Part shown: positions 23,873 to 31,547 of the stretch, piece by piece | Position numbering within the stretch: the first letter of the stretch is position 1 | How the letters are laid out: each line of letters opens with the position of its first letter | Made by a program: the position numbers and the translations under genes | Notes under the pieces: generated by a model | Told to the model about the DNA's origin: nothing | The model's database searches: none | The model's input: the letters and a program-made list of their open reading frames with translations, nothing else | Assembly (NCBI RefSeq): GCF_000980885.2 | Contig: NZ_LBDA02000050.1 | Coordinates: forward strand, 1 to 38,042 | DNA: 38,042 nt | Source: Streptomyces malaysiense | Lineage (GTDB): Bacteria > Actinomycetota > Actinomycetes > Streptomycetales > Streptomycetaceae | Direction of reading: 5' to 3'

Positions 23873-23907
23873 AGAGCCCCGTCCCGCACATGGCGGGACG
23901 GGGCTCT
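23873..23907 (-). terminator. Perfect 15-bp terminator hairpin after the tRNA
   Basis: AGAGCCCCGTCCCGC pairs base for base with GCGGGACGGGGCTCT round a 5-base loop. On the minus strand it begins three bases after the tRNA's CCA and is followed by TTCCGTTGTG, so it would end a transcript just past the tRNA. Confidence 0.8.
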
Positions 23908-23910
23908 GCG

Positions 23911-23983
23911 TGGAGCGCCGGGCAGGCCTTGCACCTGCATTTCCCCGCAGGAAGCGGGGCGTCTTTCCTTGGACCACCAACGC
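23911..23983 (-). tRNA. Divergent tRNA-Gly (UCC anticodon) with atypical T-loop
   Basis: 73 nt folding as a complete cloverleaf. The acceptor GCGTTGG/CCGGCGC has 7 bp with two G-U pairs, then U73 and an encoded CCA. The D-arm GTC/GAC keeps U8, A14, G18, G19 and A21. The anticodon stem CCCCG/CGGGG holds loop CTTCCTG, anticodon TCC (23950-23952). The variable loop is AAAT, giving an A15-U48 pair. The T-stem GCAGG/CCTGC has loop TGCAAGG. Glycine identity elements are all there: G1-C72, C2-G71, G3-C70, C35, C36, U73. Oddities are G in place of Psi55 and U at position 37 in place of a purine. It has its own -10 and terminator. Scanning tools may miss it or call it a pseudogene. I judge it real but possibly not an elongator. 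Confidence 0.72.
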
Positions 23984-24024
23984 ATCGTCCGGCTACCGGA
24001 GTTCCGGCGGCCTCGACATGATCA

Positions 24025-24030
24025 ATCATA
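24025..24030 (-). promoter_or_regulatory. -10 box of the tRNA transcript
   Basis: TATGAT on the minus strand in the add-tRNA gap, about 42 bases before the mature tRNA 5' end. The -35 is poor. The 5' leader holds a small CCGGA/TCCGG hairpin, which RNase P would remove with the leader. Confidence 0.45.
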
Positions 24031-24059
24031 GCCCATGCCGAGGCCCGCGGCGAACAGCC

Positions 24060-25049
24060 TCAGAACACGTACGCGTCCACCTCGGCGAGGTACCGGGCGC
24101 GGCGCTCCTCGTCGTCCTCCAGGAAGGAGGCGAGGAAGGAGTTGCGGGCCAGTTCGCGCAGCCGGTCCTCGGTCAGGCCGAGACTCTCGCGCACCGCCCG
24201 GAAGTTGTCGTCGGCGTAACCGCCGAAGTAGGCCGGGTCGTCGGAGTTGACCGTGCACAGCAGCCCCGCGTCCAGCATGGCCGGCAGCGGGTGGTCCGCC
24301 AGGGTGTCCACCGTGCGCAGCCGGACGTTGGACAGCGGGCACAGGGTGAGCGGGACCCGCTCGCGCACCAGCCGCTCGACCAGCTCGGGGTCCTCCATGC
24401 AGCGCAGACCGTGGTCGACGCGCTCGATGCCGAGCAGGTCCAGGGCCTCGGTGATGTACTCCGGCGGCCCCTCCTCGCCGGCGTGCGCCACCCGGCGCAG
24501 CCCGAGCGCGGCGGCGGTCTCGTACACCTGGCGGAACTTCGCCGGCGGGTGCCCGACCTCGGCGGAGTCCAGGCCGATGCCGGTGATCCGGTCGAGGTAC
24601 GGGCGTGCGGCCTCCAGGGTCTCCAGCGCGGAGTCGGCGGACTCGTCGCGCAGGAAGCACAGGATGAGCCTGGTGGAGATGCCGTGGCTCTCCTCGCTGC
24701 GGCCGAGCGCCCGCCACAGCCCCTCCACGACGGTGCCCATGTCCAGGCCGCGGGCGAGGTGGGCCTGCGGGTCGAAGAAGATCTCCGCGTGCCGCACGCC
24801 CTGCGCCGCGGCACGGGTCAGATAGGCGTCGGCCAGGTCCTCGAAGTCCCGCTCGGTACGCAGGACGGCCATCAGCTCGTAGTACAGGTTCAGAAAGGAC
24901 TGGAGGTCCTCGAACCGGTATGCCTCGCGCAGCTCGTCCGTGTCGGCGTAGGGCAGCTTCACGCCGTTGCGGGCGGCCAGGTCGAAGGCCAGCTCCGGCT
25001 CCAGGGTGCCTTCGACGTGGAGGTGCAGTTCTGCTTTGGGGAGGGGCAT
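24060..25049 (-). CDS. add: Adenosine (or adenine) deaminase
   Basis: A 329-residue TIM-barrel zinc hydrolase that deaminates adenosine to inosine in purine salvage. Zinc and catalytic motifs are KAELHLHVEG, VAHAGEEGPPEY, RVDHGLRC and VNSDDPAYFGG. The SDDP form and the overall length also fit the adenine-deaminase clade, so the base-versus-nucleoside choice is open. I use ATG 25049; a TACGAT box six bases upstream implies a leaderless message. It follows rnz after 20 bp, so it may also be read through from the HIT-rnz unit. Confidence 0.93.
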   Translation of the reverse strand: MPLPKAELHLHVEGTLEPELAFDLAARNGVKLPYADTDELREAYRFEDLQSFLNLYYELMAVLRTERDFEDLADAYLTRAAAQGVRHAEIFFDPQAHLARGLDMGTVVEGLWRALGRSEESHGISTRLILCFLRDESADSALETLEAARPYLDRITGIGLDSAEVGHPPAKFRQVYETAAALGLRRVAHAGEEGPPEYITEALDLLGIERVDHGLRCMEDPELVERLVRERVPLTLCPLSNVRLRTVDTLADHPLPAMLDAGLLCTVNSDDPAYFGGYADDNFRAVRESLGLTEDRLRELARNSFLASFLEDDEERRARYLAEVDAYVF

Positions 25050-25055
25050 CAAAGC

Positions 25056-25061
25056 ATCGTA
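25056..25061 (-). promoter_or_regulatory. -10 box, leaderless start of add
   Basis: TACGAT on the minus strand, six bases before the add ATG and inside the short rnz-add gap. It would give add an internal leaderless promoter. Confidence 0.45.
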
Positions 25062-25069
25062 CGGCGCAT

Positions 25070-25975
25070 TTACCGTCGTTTCGGAACCGGCACTCGCTGA
25101 AGGTCGTACGCCACGGTCAGCTCGCCCTCGAAGCCGGCGGCCCGTGCCTGCCGCTCGAACTCGTCGGGCTCGGAGTACCGCTGGCTGAAGTGGGTGAGCA
25201 CGAGATGCCGTACGCCGGCCTCGCGCGCGACCGTCCCCGCCTGCCCGGCCGTCAGGTGTCCGTGCTCCACGGCGAGTTCCGCGTCCTCGTCCAGGAAGGT
25301 GGACTCGATGACCAGCAGGTCGCAGCCTTCGGCGAGGGTGTACACACCCTCGCAGAGCCGGGTGTCCATGACGAACGCGAACCGCTGTCCGCGCCGTACC
25401 TCGCTGACCTCCTCCAGCGTCACGTCCCCGAGCCGCCCCTCACGCTGGAGCACCCCGACGTCCGGGCCCCCGATGCCGTGCGCGGCGAGCCGCTCGGGCA
25501 GCATCCGGCGGCCGTCGGGCTCGGTCAGCCGGTACCCGTACGACTCCACCGGGTGCGAGAGCTTCCGGGCGTCCAGGGTGTACGACGGTGTCACCGCGAG
25601 GGTGCCGTCGGCGGCCACCGGGACCTCGGTGACGCCCACGGTCTCCCGGTAGGCCGTGGCGTACCGCAGCCGGTCGAAGAAGCGCTGCCCGGAGGCCGGG
25701 TAGTGCGCGGTGATCTCGTGCGGCACCCGGTCCAGGTTGATGCGCTGGATGACCCCGGCGAGGCCGAGGCTGTGGTCGCCGTGGAAGTGGGTGACGCAGA
25801 GGCGGTTCAGGTCGTGCGCGGCGACCCCGGCGCGCAGCATCTGCCGCTGGGTGCCCTCGCCGGGGTCGAAGAGGATGCCCTCGCCGTCCCAGCGCAGCAG
25901 GTAGCCGTTGTGGTTGCGGTGCCGGGTCGGGACCTGGCTCGCGGTGCCGAGGACGACGAGTTCACGGACGGACAC
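25070..25975 (-). CDS. rnz: Ribonuclease Z, tRNA 3' processing
   Basis: A 301-residue metallo-beta-lactamase-fold endonuclease that removes tRNA 3' trailers. THFHGDHSLGLAGVIQRI is the HxHxDH motif. The N-terminal VVLGTASQVPTRHRNHNGYLLRW is the RNase Z/ElaC opening. VIESTFLDEDAELAVEHGHLTAGQAGTVAREAGVRHLVLTHFSQRY supplies the remaining His/Asp ligands and the HEAT-type loop. GTG start. It follows the HIT gene by 6 bp. Confidence 0.95.
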   Translation of the reverse strand: MSVRELVVLGTASQVPTRHRNHNGYLLRWDGEGILFDPGEGTQRQMLRAGVAAHDLNRLCVTHFHGDHSLGLAGVIQRINLDRVPHEITAHYPASGQRFFDRLRYATAYRETVGVTEVPVAADGTLAVTPSYTLDARKLSHPVESYGYRLTEPDGRRMLPERLAAHGIGGPDVGVLQREGRLGDVTLEEVSEVRRGQRFAFVMDTRLCEGVYTLAEGCDLLVIESTFLDEDAELAVEHGHLTAGQAGTVAREAGVRHLVLTHFSQRYSEPDEFERQARAAGFEGELTVAYDLQRVPVPKRR

Positions 25976-25981
25976 GGCGGT

Positions 25982-26335
25982 CTATCCGGGCGGCCATTCG
26001 AGACCGCGGCCGCCGAGCACGTGCCCGTGGGCGTGCCAGACGGTCTGGCCGGCGCCGGTGCCGGTGTTGAAGACGACGCGGTAGCTGTCCAGCTTCTCCT
26101 CGTCGGCCACGGCCTGGGTCTCGCGCAGCACGTCCGCGGCGGCCTCGGGGGCGCCGGCGGCGAGCGCGGCGACGTCCCGGTAGTGGACCTTCGGGATCAC
26201 CAGGACGTGCGTGGGCGCCTGGGGGTTTATGTCCCGGAAGGCGACGGTGGTCTCCGTCTCGCGGACCACGGTGGCCGGGATCTGGCCCGCGACGATTTTG
26301 CAGAACAGGCAGTCGTCCTGCGGTTCTCCAGCCAT
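25982..26335 (-). CDS. HIT-family (HinT-like) nucleotide hydrolase
   Basis: A 117-residue histidine-triad protein. DCLFCKIVAGQIPA is the family N-terminus and WHAHGHVLGGRG is the triad (His-x-His-x-His) with the catalytic middle His. HinT proteins hydrolyse AMP-lysine and other phosphoramidates. The C-terminus (EWPPG) is normal. It is the first gene of HIT-rnz-add. The gap upstream to the tricorn gene carries a 15-bp tandem repeat. Confidence 0.93.
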   Translation of the reverse strand: MAGEPQDDCLFCKIVAGQIPATVVRETETTVAFRDINPQAPTHVLVIPKVHYRDVAALAAGAPEAAADVLRETQAVADEEKLDSYRVVFNTGTGAGQTVWHAHGHVLGGRGLEWPPG

Positions 26336-26357
26336 TTCGCGTGCGCTCGCTTTCGCC

Positions 26358-26393
26358 GGGATCAGGTTCGGGGGGATCAGGTTCGGGGGATCA
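26358..26393. repeat. 15-bp tandem repeat upstream of the HIT-rnz unit
   Basis: Two perfect copies of GGGATCAGGTTCGGG followed by a partial third (GGATCA), in the 82-bp gap before the HIT start. It may be promoter-associated or merely slippage-prone. Confidence 0.75.
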
Positions 26394-26417
26394 TCGTAGT
26401 CGGTCGGGTGCGGGTCG

Positions 26418-29400
26418 TCATGGCTGGTCGCGCGGTTCCCCGCGCCCCTGGAGGGGCGGCAGTGCCGGCGGGGTTTTCGCGGGAACGGACTCCAGTGACT
26501 CCAGTGCCAGCCTTACCGCCTCGTCCAGTTGGGGGTCGCGGCCGGCGGCCCAGTCCTGGGGGGTCTGTACGACCTCCACGTCAGGGTCGACGCCGTGGTT
26601 CTCCACGCTCCAGGCGGGCCCCTCCAGCCACATGGCGTATTTGGGCTGGGTGACCAGGGTGCCGTCGACCAGGCGGTAGCGGCTGTCGATGCCGATGACG
26701 CCGCCCCAGGTGCGGGTGCCGACGACGGGGCCGATACCGAGGGCCTTGACGGCCGCGTTGACGATGTCGCCGTCGGAGCCGGAGAACTCGTTGGCGACGG
26801 CGACGACGGGGCCGCGCGGGGCGTGCCGGGGGTAGCTGAAGGGGCGGTGGCCGCGGGGGATGTCCCAGCCGACGATGCGGCGGGCCAGGATCTCCACGAC
26901 GAGTTGGGAGGTGTGGCCGCCGCGGTTCTCCCGGACGTCCACGATCAGGCCCTCGCGGGCGACCTCGACGCGCAGATCGCGGTGGATCTGGGCCCAGCCG
27001 GGTGCCTGCATGTCGGGGACGTGCAGGTAGCCGAGGCGGCCGCCGGAGCGCTCGTGGACGTGGGCGCGGCGGCCGGCCACCCAGGAGTGGTAGCGCAGGG
27101 GCTCCTCGTCGGCGAGCGGGACGACGACGACGTGCCGGGGGTCGCCGCCGGCCGCGGGCGAGACGGTGAGTTCGACGGGCCGGCCGGCCGTGCCGGTGAG
27201 CAGGGGGCCGGGTCCGGTCACCGGGTCGACGGGGTGGCCCGCGACGGCGAGGATCGCGTCGCCGGGGCGGACGGCGACGCCGGGCGCGGCGAGCGGGCTG
27301 CGGGCCTCCGGGTCGGAGGTCTCCGAGGGCAGGATCTGGTCGACGCGCCAGCTTCCGTCCGCGTGCCGGGAGATGTCGGCGCCGAGCAGGCCCTGGCGGG
27401 GGCCGCCGCCGTGGCCGCCGTGGGGGATGACGTAGGCGTGCGAGGTGCCGAGCTCGCCGTGCACCTCCCACAGCAGGTCCACGAGGTCGTCATGGGTGGC
27501 GAGGCGGTCGAGGACCGGGCGGTAGCGGTCGAGGACGCCGTCCCAGTCGACGCCGCCGAGGTCGGGGCGCCAGAAGTTGTCGCGCATGAGGCGGCCGGTC
27601 TCGTCGTACATCTGCCGCCACTCGGCGGCGGGGTCGACGGTCTGCCGGATGCGGCCGAGGTCGACGGTGATGTTGGAGTCACTGTCCTCGTCGGCGGACG
27701 CGCGGCGGTCGCTGGGCACGACCTTGAGCTTGCCGTCGGTCCACAGCAGGACCCGCTTGCCGTCGCCGCTGACCTCGAAGTGGTCGGCGTCGGCGGCGAG
27801 GTGCTCCAGCCGCAGCTGGGCGAGGTCGTAGCGCTCCAGTTCGGTGCCGGGGTAGGGCTCGTCGGGGGTGGCGCGGGTGGTGCCGAGGACCCCGTGCAGC
27901 GGGTGGCGCAGCCAGAGCACGCCGTCCTTGGCGGCGCGCAGATTGCCGTAGCGGGCGGACTCGACCGGGAAGGGCACGATGCGGTCGGCGAGTCCGTCGA
28001 GGTCGATCCGGGTGGAGGGCACGCCCTCGCTGTCGGGGGTCTCCTCCTTGTCGGAGATCTCGAACGGGCGGCCGTGGCGCTGCGGTCCGAACGGGGACGG
28101 GGTGGTCGCGGCGAGAGTGATCAGGTAGGGGCGGGTGCCGCCCACGAAGGCCAGGTCGAAGGCGTGTTCGTCGTAGACCGGGTCGAAGGAGCGGTTGGAG
28201 AGGAAGGCGAGGTGCCTGCCGTCGAGGGTGAAGGCGGGCGCGTGGTCCTGGAAGCGCAGCGGGGTGGCCTCGCTGACGGTCAGGTCGGTGGTGTGGGCGA
28301 GACGCAGCTGGCTCAGCGGCCGGGGGCCGGGGTGGGTCCAGGCGAGCCAGGCGGAGTCGGGCGAGAAGGTGAGGTCGCGTACGTCGCCGTCCGCGCCGCG
28401 GTCGACCTCGCGGACCTCGCCGGTCTCCCGCTCGACCAGCAGGAGCCGGCCGTCGTGGGCGGCGACGGCGGCGCGGCTGCCGTCGGGGGCCATGGCGAGC
28501 TCCAGGACCCGGCCGAGGCGTCCGGCGGCGAGCCGGCGCGGGGTGGCACCGAGGGCGGGGCCGGTGGCGGGGGCGAACTCCAGGGCGTCCTCGCCCTCGG
28601 CGTCGGTGACCCAGACCACCCATTCCTCGCCGTCGGCGCGGAAGGTGCGGGGCAGCCGGGTACGGACGCCGGGTTCGGCGGCGAGGGCGCGCACCGGGCC
28701 GGAGCGGTGGGTGACCCAGTGGACGGCGCCGCGCAGGCCGACCGCGCTGCCGCGGGCGGTGTGGTCGGGGGCGGCCGAGCCGTACCAGTGGGAGGTGCTC
28801 ACCTGGAAGGGCTGGAGGTCGACGCGGGGCCCGCCGAGGCGGATGTCCAGGGGGCGCGGGGCGCTGCCTTCGAGGTCGTCGAGGAGCCAGAGCCGGCCGG
28901 CGGCGCAGTAGACGACGCGGGTGCCGTCGGTGGCCGCGTGGCGGGCGTAGAAACCTCCCCCGGCCTCGGCCTCGCCCGACCGGGAGGTGCCCCCGATCGG
29001 GGTGTGCCGGCGCAGGTCGGAGGCGTCGGCCCGGGAGGAGTAGAGGGCACCGGTGCCCTCGTGGTCGGAGAGGAAGGCGATGCGGTCGCCGACCCAGAAG
29101 GGGTACTCGATGTTGCCGTCGAGTTCCTCGTGCAGCCGGGCGAACTCCCCGTTCCCTTGCCGGTCGATCCACAGCTTGCCGGCGGTGCCGCCGCGGTAGC
29201 GCTTCCACCAGGCGGCCTCGCGGCCCATCGGGGCGGACAGCAGCACGGGGTGCGGGCCGTGGGCGAGGTCGCCGACGGGGCCGTACGGCAGGGTGGTGGC
29301 GGGTCCGCCGTCGAGAGGGACGGCGTGGGCCCAGGTGTGGCGCGGGCTGGGCCGGCCGGTGGTGCTCAGGGCGAGGACGTGGCCGTCGGGGGTCCAGCCG

Positions 29401-29696
29401 CGGACCTGGGTCCGCCGGCTGCCCCAGTACGTGAGGCGTTCGGCGGGACCGCCGTCGACGGGCGCGATGTGCACCTCGGGGGCGCCGTCGCGGGTGGAGG
29501 TCCAGGCGAGGGTGGTGCCGTCGGGCGAGATGCGGGGGTGGTCCACCGGGACGTCGTCGGCACTGGCCCGCCAGGCACGGCCCCCGTCGAGAGGGGCGAG
29601 CCACACGTCGTCCTCGGCGACGAACGTCACCAAGTCGCCGTGCAGGTGCGGGAATCGGAGGTAGCCGGAGGTTCCTGTCGAAGCGCCCTGAGTCAC
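26418..29696 (-). CDS. Tricorn protease (S41 family peptidase)
   Basis: A 1092-residue giant cytosolic peptidase that trims proteasome-type peptides to short products; length matches the family. Residues 1 to about 650 are WD/beta-propeller blades (for example PRISPDGTTLAWTS, FSPDSAWLAWTHPG, FTLDGRHLAFLSN). A helical core domain follows with catalytic His in GELGTSHAYVIPHGG. Next is a PDZ domain (LAAPGVAVRPGDAILAVAG). The C-terminal S41 core has nucleophile Ser in NEFSGSDGDIVNAAVKALG and the acidic residue in WLEGPAWSVENHGVDPD. The GTG start at 29696 lies six bases after a TAAGGT box, so it appears leaderless. Streptomyces has a 20S proteasome, so a downstream role in peptide turnover fits. 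Confidence 0.95.
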   Translation of the reverse strand: MTQGASTGTSGYLRFPHLHGDLVTFVAEDDVWLAPLDGGRAWRASADDVPVDHPRISPDGTTLAWTSTRDGAPEVHIAPVDGGPAERLTYWGSRRTQVRGWTPDGHVLALSTTGRPSPRHTWAHAVPLDGGPATTLPYGPVGDLAHGPHPVLLSAPMGREAAWWKRYRGGTAGKLWIDRQGNGEFARLHEELDGNIEYPFWVGDRIAFLSDHEGTGALYSSRADASDLRRHTPIGGTSRSGEAEAGGGFYARHAATDGTRVVYCAAGRLWLLDDLEGSAPRPLDIRLGGPRVDLQPFQVSTSHWYGSAAPDHTARGSAVGLRGAVHWVTHRSGPVRALAAEPGVRTRLPRTFRADGEEWVVWVTDAEGEDALEFAPATGPALGATPRRLAAGRLGRVLELAMAPDGSRAAVAAHDGRLLLVERETGEVREVDRGADGDVRDLTFSPDSAWLAWTHPGPRPLSQLRLAHTTDLTVSEATPLRFQDHAPAFTLDGRHLAFLSNRSFDPVYDEHAFDLAFVGGTRPYLITLAATTPSPFGPQRHGRPFEISDKEETPDSEGVPSTRIDLDGLADRIVPFPVESARYGNLRAAKDGVLWLRHPLHGVLGTTRATPDEPYPGTELERYDLAQLRLEHLAADADHFEVSGDGKRVLLWTDGKLKVVPSDRRASADEDSDSNITVDLGRIRQTVDPAAEWRQMYDETGRLMRDNFWRPDLGGVDWDGVLDRYRPVLDRLATHDDLVDLLWEVHGELGTSHAYVIPHGGHGGGPRQGLLGADISRHADGSWRVDQILPSETSDPEARSPLAAPGVAVRPGDAILAVAGHPVDPVTGPGPLLTGTAGRPVELTVSPAAGGDPRHVVVVPLADEEPLRYHSWVAGRRAHVHERSGGRLGYLHVPDMQAPGWAQIHRDLRVEVAREGLIVDVRENRGGHTSQLVVEILARRIVGWDIPRGHRPFSYPRHAPRGPVVAVANEFSGSDGDIVNAAVKALGIGPVVGTRTWGGVIGIDSRYRLVDGTLVTQPKYAMWLEGPAWSVENHGVDPDVEVVQTPQDWAAGRDPQLDEAVRLALESLESVPAKTPPALPPLQGRGEPRDQP

Positions 29697-29702
29697 CCCG
29701 TC

Positions 29703-29708
29703 ACCTTA
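29703..29708 (-). promoter_or_regulatory. -10 box, leaderless start of the tricorn gene
   Basis: TAAGGT on the minus strand, six bases before the GTG. The same stretch could also act as a ribosome site (AAGGTG), so leaderless versus leadered is undecided. Confidence 0.4.
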
Positions 29709-29741
29709 CGCAGCGGCCGCCGTTCACGGGCCGTTTTCGGA

Positions 29742-30275
29742 TCACTTGCCCGCCACGGGCAGGCAGTCGGGGTCGTTCCGGCACCAGAGGGTCCGGGTGA
29801 CGGTGACCGTGACGGCGGGCTGCGCGCCGGCGGGCGGATAGCCGGGCGGGCGGTACGTGGGTCCCGGCGCGGCCGCGCAGTCGCCCAGCCCGCTGACGTG
29901 GAACACCTGCTTCCCGTCGACCCTGGCCCGCAGGTCCCCGCGCACACAGACCCCGTCCACGGCCCGGGTCACCTCGCCGTTGACGGTGATCCGCCCCCGG
30001 TCCCCGGTCTCGCCCTGGCAGTCCACCGAGACCACCGCGCTCCGCCCCGGCGCTGGGGTCGCTCCGGCGGCCCCGCCCGGGTCACCGGCGCAGTTGAGCC
30101 AGCTGACGTCCACGTCCGCCTGCCGCAGCCGCGCGCTCGCCATCGTCCCGGTGGTGTAGGCGACCCCGGCCGACCCGAGCACATCCGCCTGGCACCCCAC
30201 GACGGCGGCCCCGGCCGCACCGACGATCCCGACAATGACCAGCACACGCGTCCGAATCCACTTGAATGCCCCCAT
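29742..30275 (-). CDS. Small exported protein, possible lipoprotein
   Basis: 177 residues; no family recognised. The basic start MGAFKWIRTR is followed by a hydrophobic run ending VVGC, which fits a lipobox with the Cys near residue 28, though an uncleaved anchor is also possible. The mature part has five more Cys (NCAG, DCQG, VCVR, DCAA, WCRN) plus a terminal DCLP, and a Pro-rich linker (PTYRPPGYPPAGAQPA). It stands between the tricorn gene and the VOC gene with gaps of 45 and 115 bp. Probably a surface protein; function unknown. Confidence 0.7.
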   Translation of the reverse strand: MGAFKWIRTRVLVIVGIVGAAGAAVVGCQADVLGSAGVAYTTGTMASARLRQADVDVSWLNCAGDPGGAAGATPAPGRSAVVSVDCQGETGDRGRITVNGEVTRAVDGVCVRGDLRARVDGKQVFHVSGLGDCAAAPGPTYRPPGYPPAGAQPAVTVTVTRTLWCRNDPDCLPVAGK

Positions 30276-30390
30276 GCAGGGCAGAGTGCCACCACAGGGA
30301 CGGCGGACGGAAGCCCGCGGCGGGGCACTCACCCGTTCGGCGTGCGAGTTCCTTCGAAACGGCTTGCCCTGAGGGGTGGTTGACGGTGCC

Positions 30391-30783
30391 TCAGCCCCGC
30401 AGCAGCAGCCACTCCTGGAGCTCCACCAGGTTGTCCTCGGGGTCCTTGAGGTGGGCGACGCGCATGCGGTCGGTCAGGGCGGTGGGGGGCTGGAGGAGGG
30501 TGGCACCGCGGGAGGTGATGTCGGCGCAGTAGGCGTCGAGGTCGTCGACGCGCAGGACGACCAGGGAGCGGTGACCGTCGGCGGGATCGGCGAGTTCGGG
30601 CAGGAGTTCGGCCATCATGGCGCGGTCCTGGAGGGCGATACCGGCGGAGCCCGCGTGGGGGCTGAACTTCTCGTAGGGGCCCTCGGTCGCGCCGGACTGC
30701 GGCTTCAGGCCGAGGACGTCCGCGTAGAAGCGGTAGCAGGCGGCGAAGTCGGTGACCAGGAGCCGTACTTGGGCGAGTTCCAT
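30391..30783 (-). CDS. VOC-family (glyoxalase/dioxygenase fold) protein
   Basis: A 130-residue small metal-binding-fold protein: MELAQVRLLVTDFAACYRFYADVLGLKP is the first beta-alpha-beta module, and DPEDNLVELQEWLLLRG holds the terminal Glu ligand in the usual D-P-x-x-N-x-x-E-L form. The first-strand His is replaced by Arg (QVRLLV), so metal binding and catalysis are doubtful. It starts 17 bp after rsmE and is the last gene of a three-gene unit. Confidence 0.88.
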   Translation of the reverse strand: MELAQVRLLVTDFAACYRFYADVLGLKPQSGATEGPYEKFSPHAGSAGIALQDRAMMAELLPELADPADGHRSLVVLRVDDLDAYCADITSRGATLLQPPTALTDRMRVAHLKDPEDNLVELQEWLLLRG

Positions 30784-30800
30784 GTGTACCCCAGGGAAGT

Positions 30801-31547
30801 TCAGGACCAGCGGCCGGTGCGCCCCAGGAGGAGGGCCGCGGCCGCCGTGCCGGCGGTGGATGTGCGCAACACGCTGGGCCCGAGGACGTAGGCCCTCGCG
30901 CCCGCCTCCTCGAAGAGGGCCAACTCGTCGCGGGAGACGCCCCCTTCGGGCCCGACGACCAGCACGATCTCTCCCTCGGCGGGGAGTTCGGCGGTGGCCA
31001 GCGCCTCGCTGGTGTGCTCGAAGTCGGAGTGCAGCACCCCGGCGAAGTCGGCCTGGGCCAGAAGTGCCGCGACCTGCTTGGTGCTCGCCGCCTCCGCGAC
31101 CTCGGGGAACCGCACCCGCCGGGACTGCTTCCCGGCCTCGCGCGCGGTCGCCCGCCACTTGCCGAGCGCCTTCAGGCCCCGCTCGCCCCGCCACTGCGTG
31201 ATGCAGCGCGCGGCCTGCCACGGCACGATCGCGTCGACCCCGACCTCGGTCATCGTCTCGACGGCCAACTCCCCCCGGTCCCCCTTGGGAAGGGCCTGCA
31301 CGACCGTGATCCGGGGCCGCGGCGCGGGCTCCTCGGACACCTCCGGCATCCGTACGACGAGGCGGTCCTTGCCCTCGCTGCCGAGCACCTCGCACACCGC
31401 GTACCGTCCCGCGCCGTCGGTGAGCACGACCTCCTCACCGGCCTCCAGGCGCTTGACCGACACCGCGTGCCGGCCCTCGGGGCCGTCCAGGACGAAGCGG
31501 TCGCCGTCCGCGGTGAAGTCCGCCACGACGAAGACCGGCGCGGTCAT
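30801..31547 (-). CDS. rsmE: 16S rRNA (uracil-1498-N3)-methyltransferase
   Basis: A 248-residue SPOUT-class methyltransferase modifying U1498 of 16S rRNA with SAM. The N-terminal PUA-like domain is followed by ITVVQALPKGDRGELAVETMTEVGVDAIVPW (strand-helix core of RsmE). The knotted SAM site is IVLVVGPEGGVSRDELALFEEAGARAYVLGPSVLRTSTA. The start at 31547 overlaps the upstream stop as ATGA and has GGGAGGT before it, so it is coupled to the nitronate monooxygenase gene. Confidence 0.95.
   Translation of the reverse strand: MTAPVFVVADFTADGDRFVLDGPEGRHAVSVKRLEAGEEVVLTDGAGRYAVCEVLGSEGKDRLVVRMPEVSEEPAPRPRITVVQALPKGDRGELAVETMTEVGVDAIVPWQAARCITQWRGERGLKALGKWRATAREAGKQSRRVRFPEVAEAASTKQVAALLAQADFAGVLHSDFEHTSEALATAELPAEGEIVLVVGPEGGVSRDELALFEEAGARAYVLGPSVLRTSTAGTAAAALLLGRTGRWS

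Noticed and set aside
23911..23983. SRP RNA or a plus-strand tRNA at the tRNA-Gly locus
   Set aside because: The SRP core sequence with its GGAA loop is absent, and no plus-strand cloverleaf forms; the minus-strand fold satisfies stems, identity bases and CCA together.
26529..30383. Very long plus-strand open frame opposite the tricorn gene
   Set aside because: Val/Gly/Ala/Asp-rich low-complexity product with no domain; it is the antisense of a well-recognised protease in GC-rich DNA where stop codons are rare.
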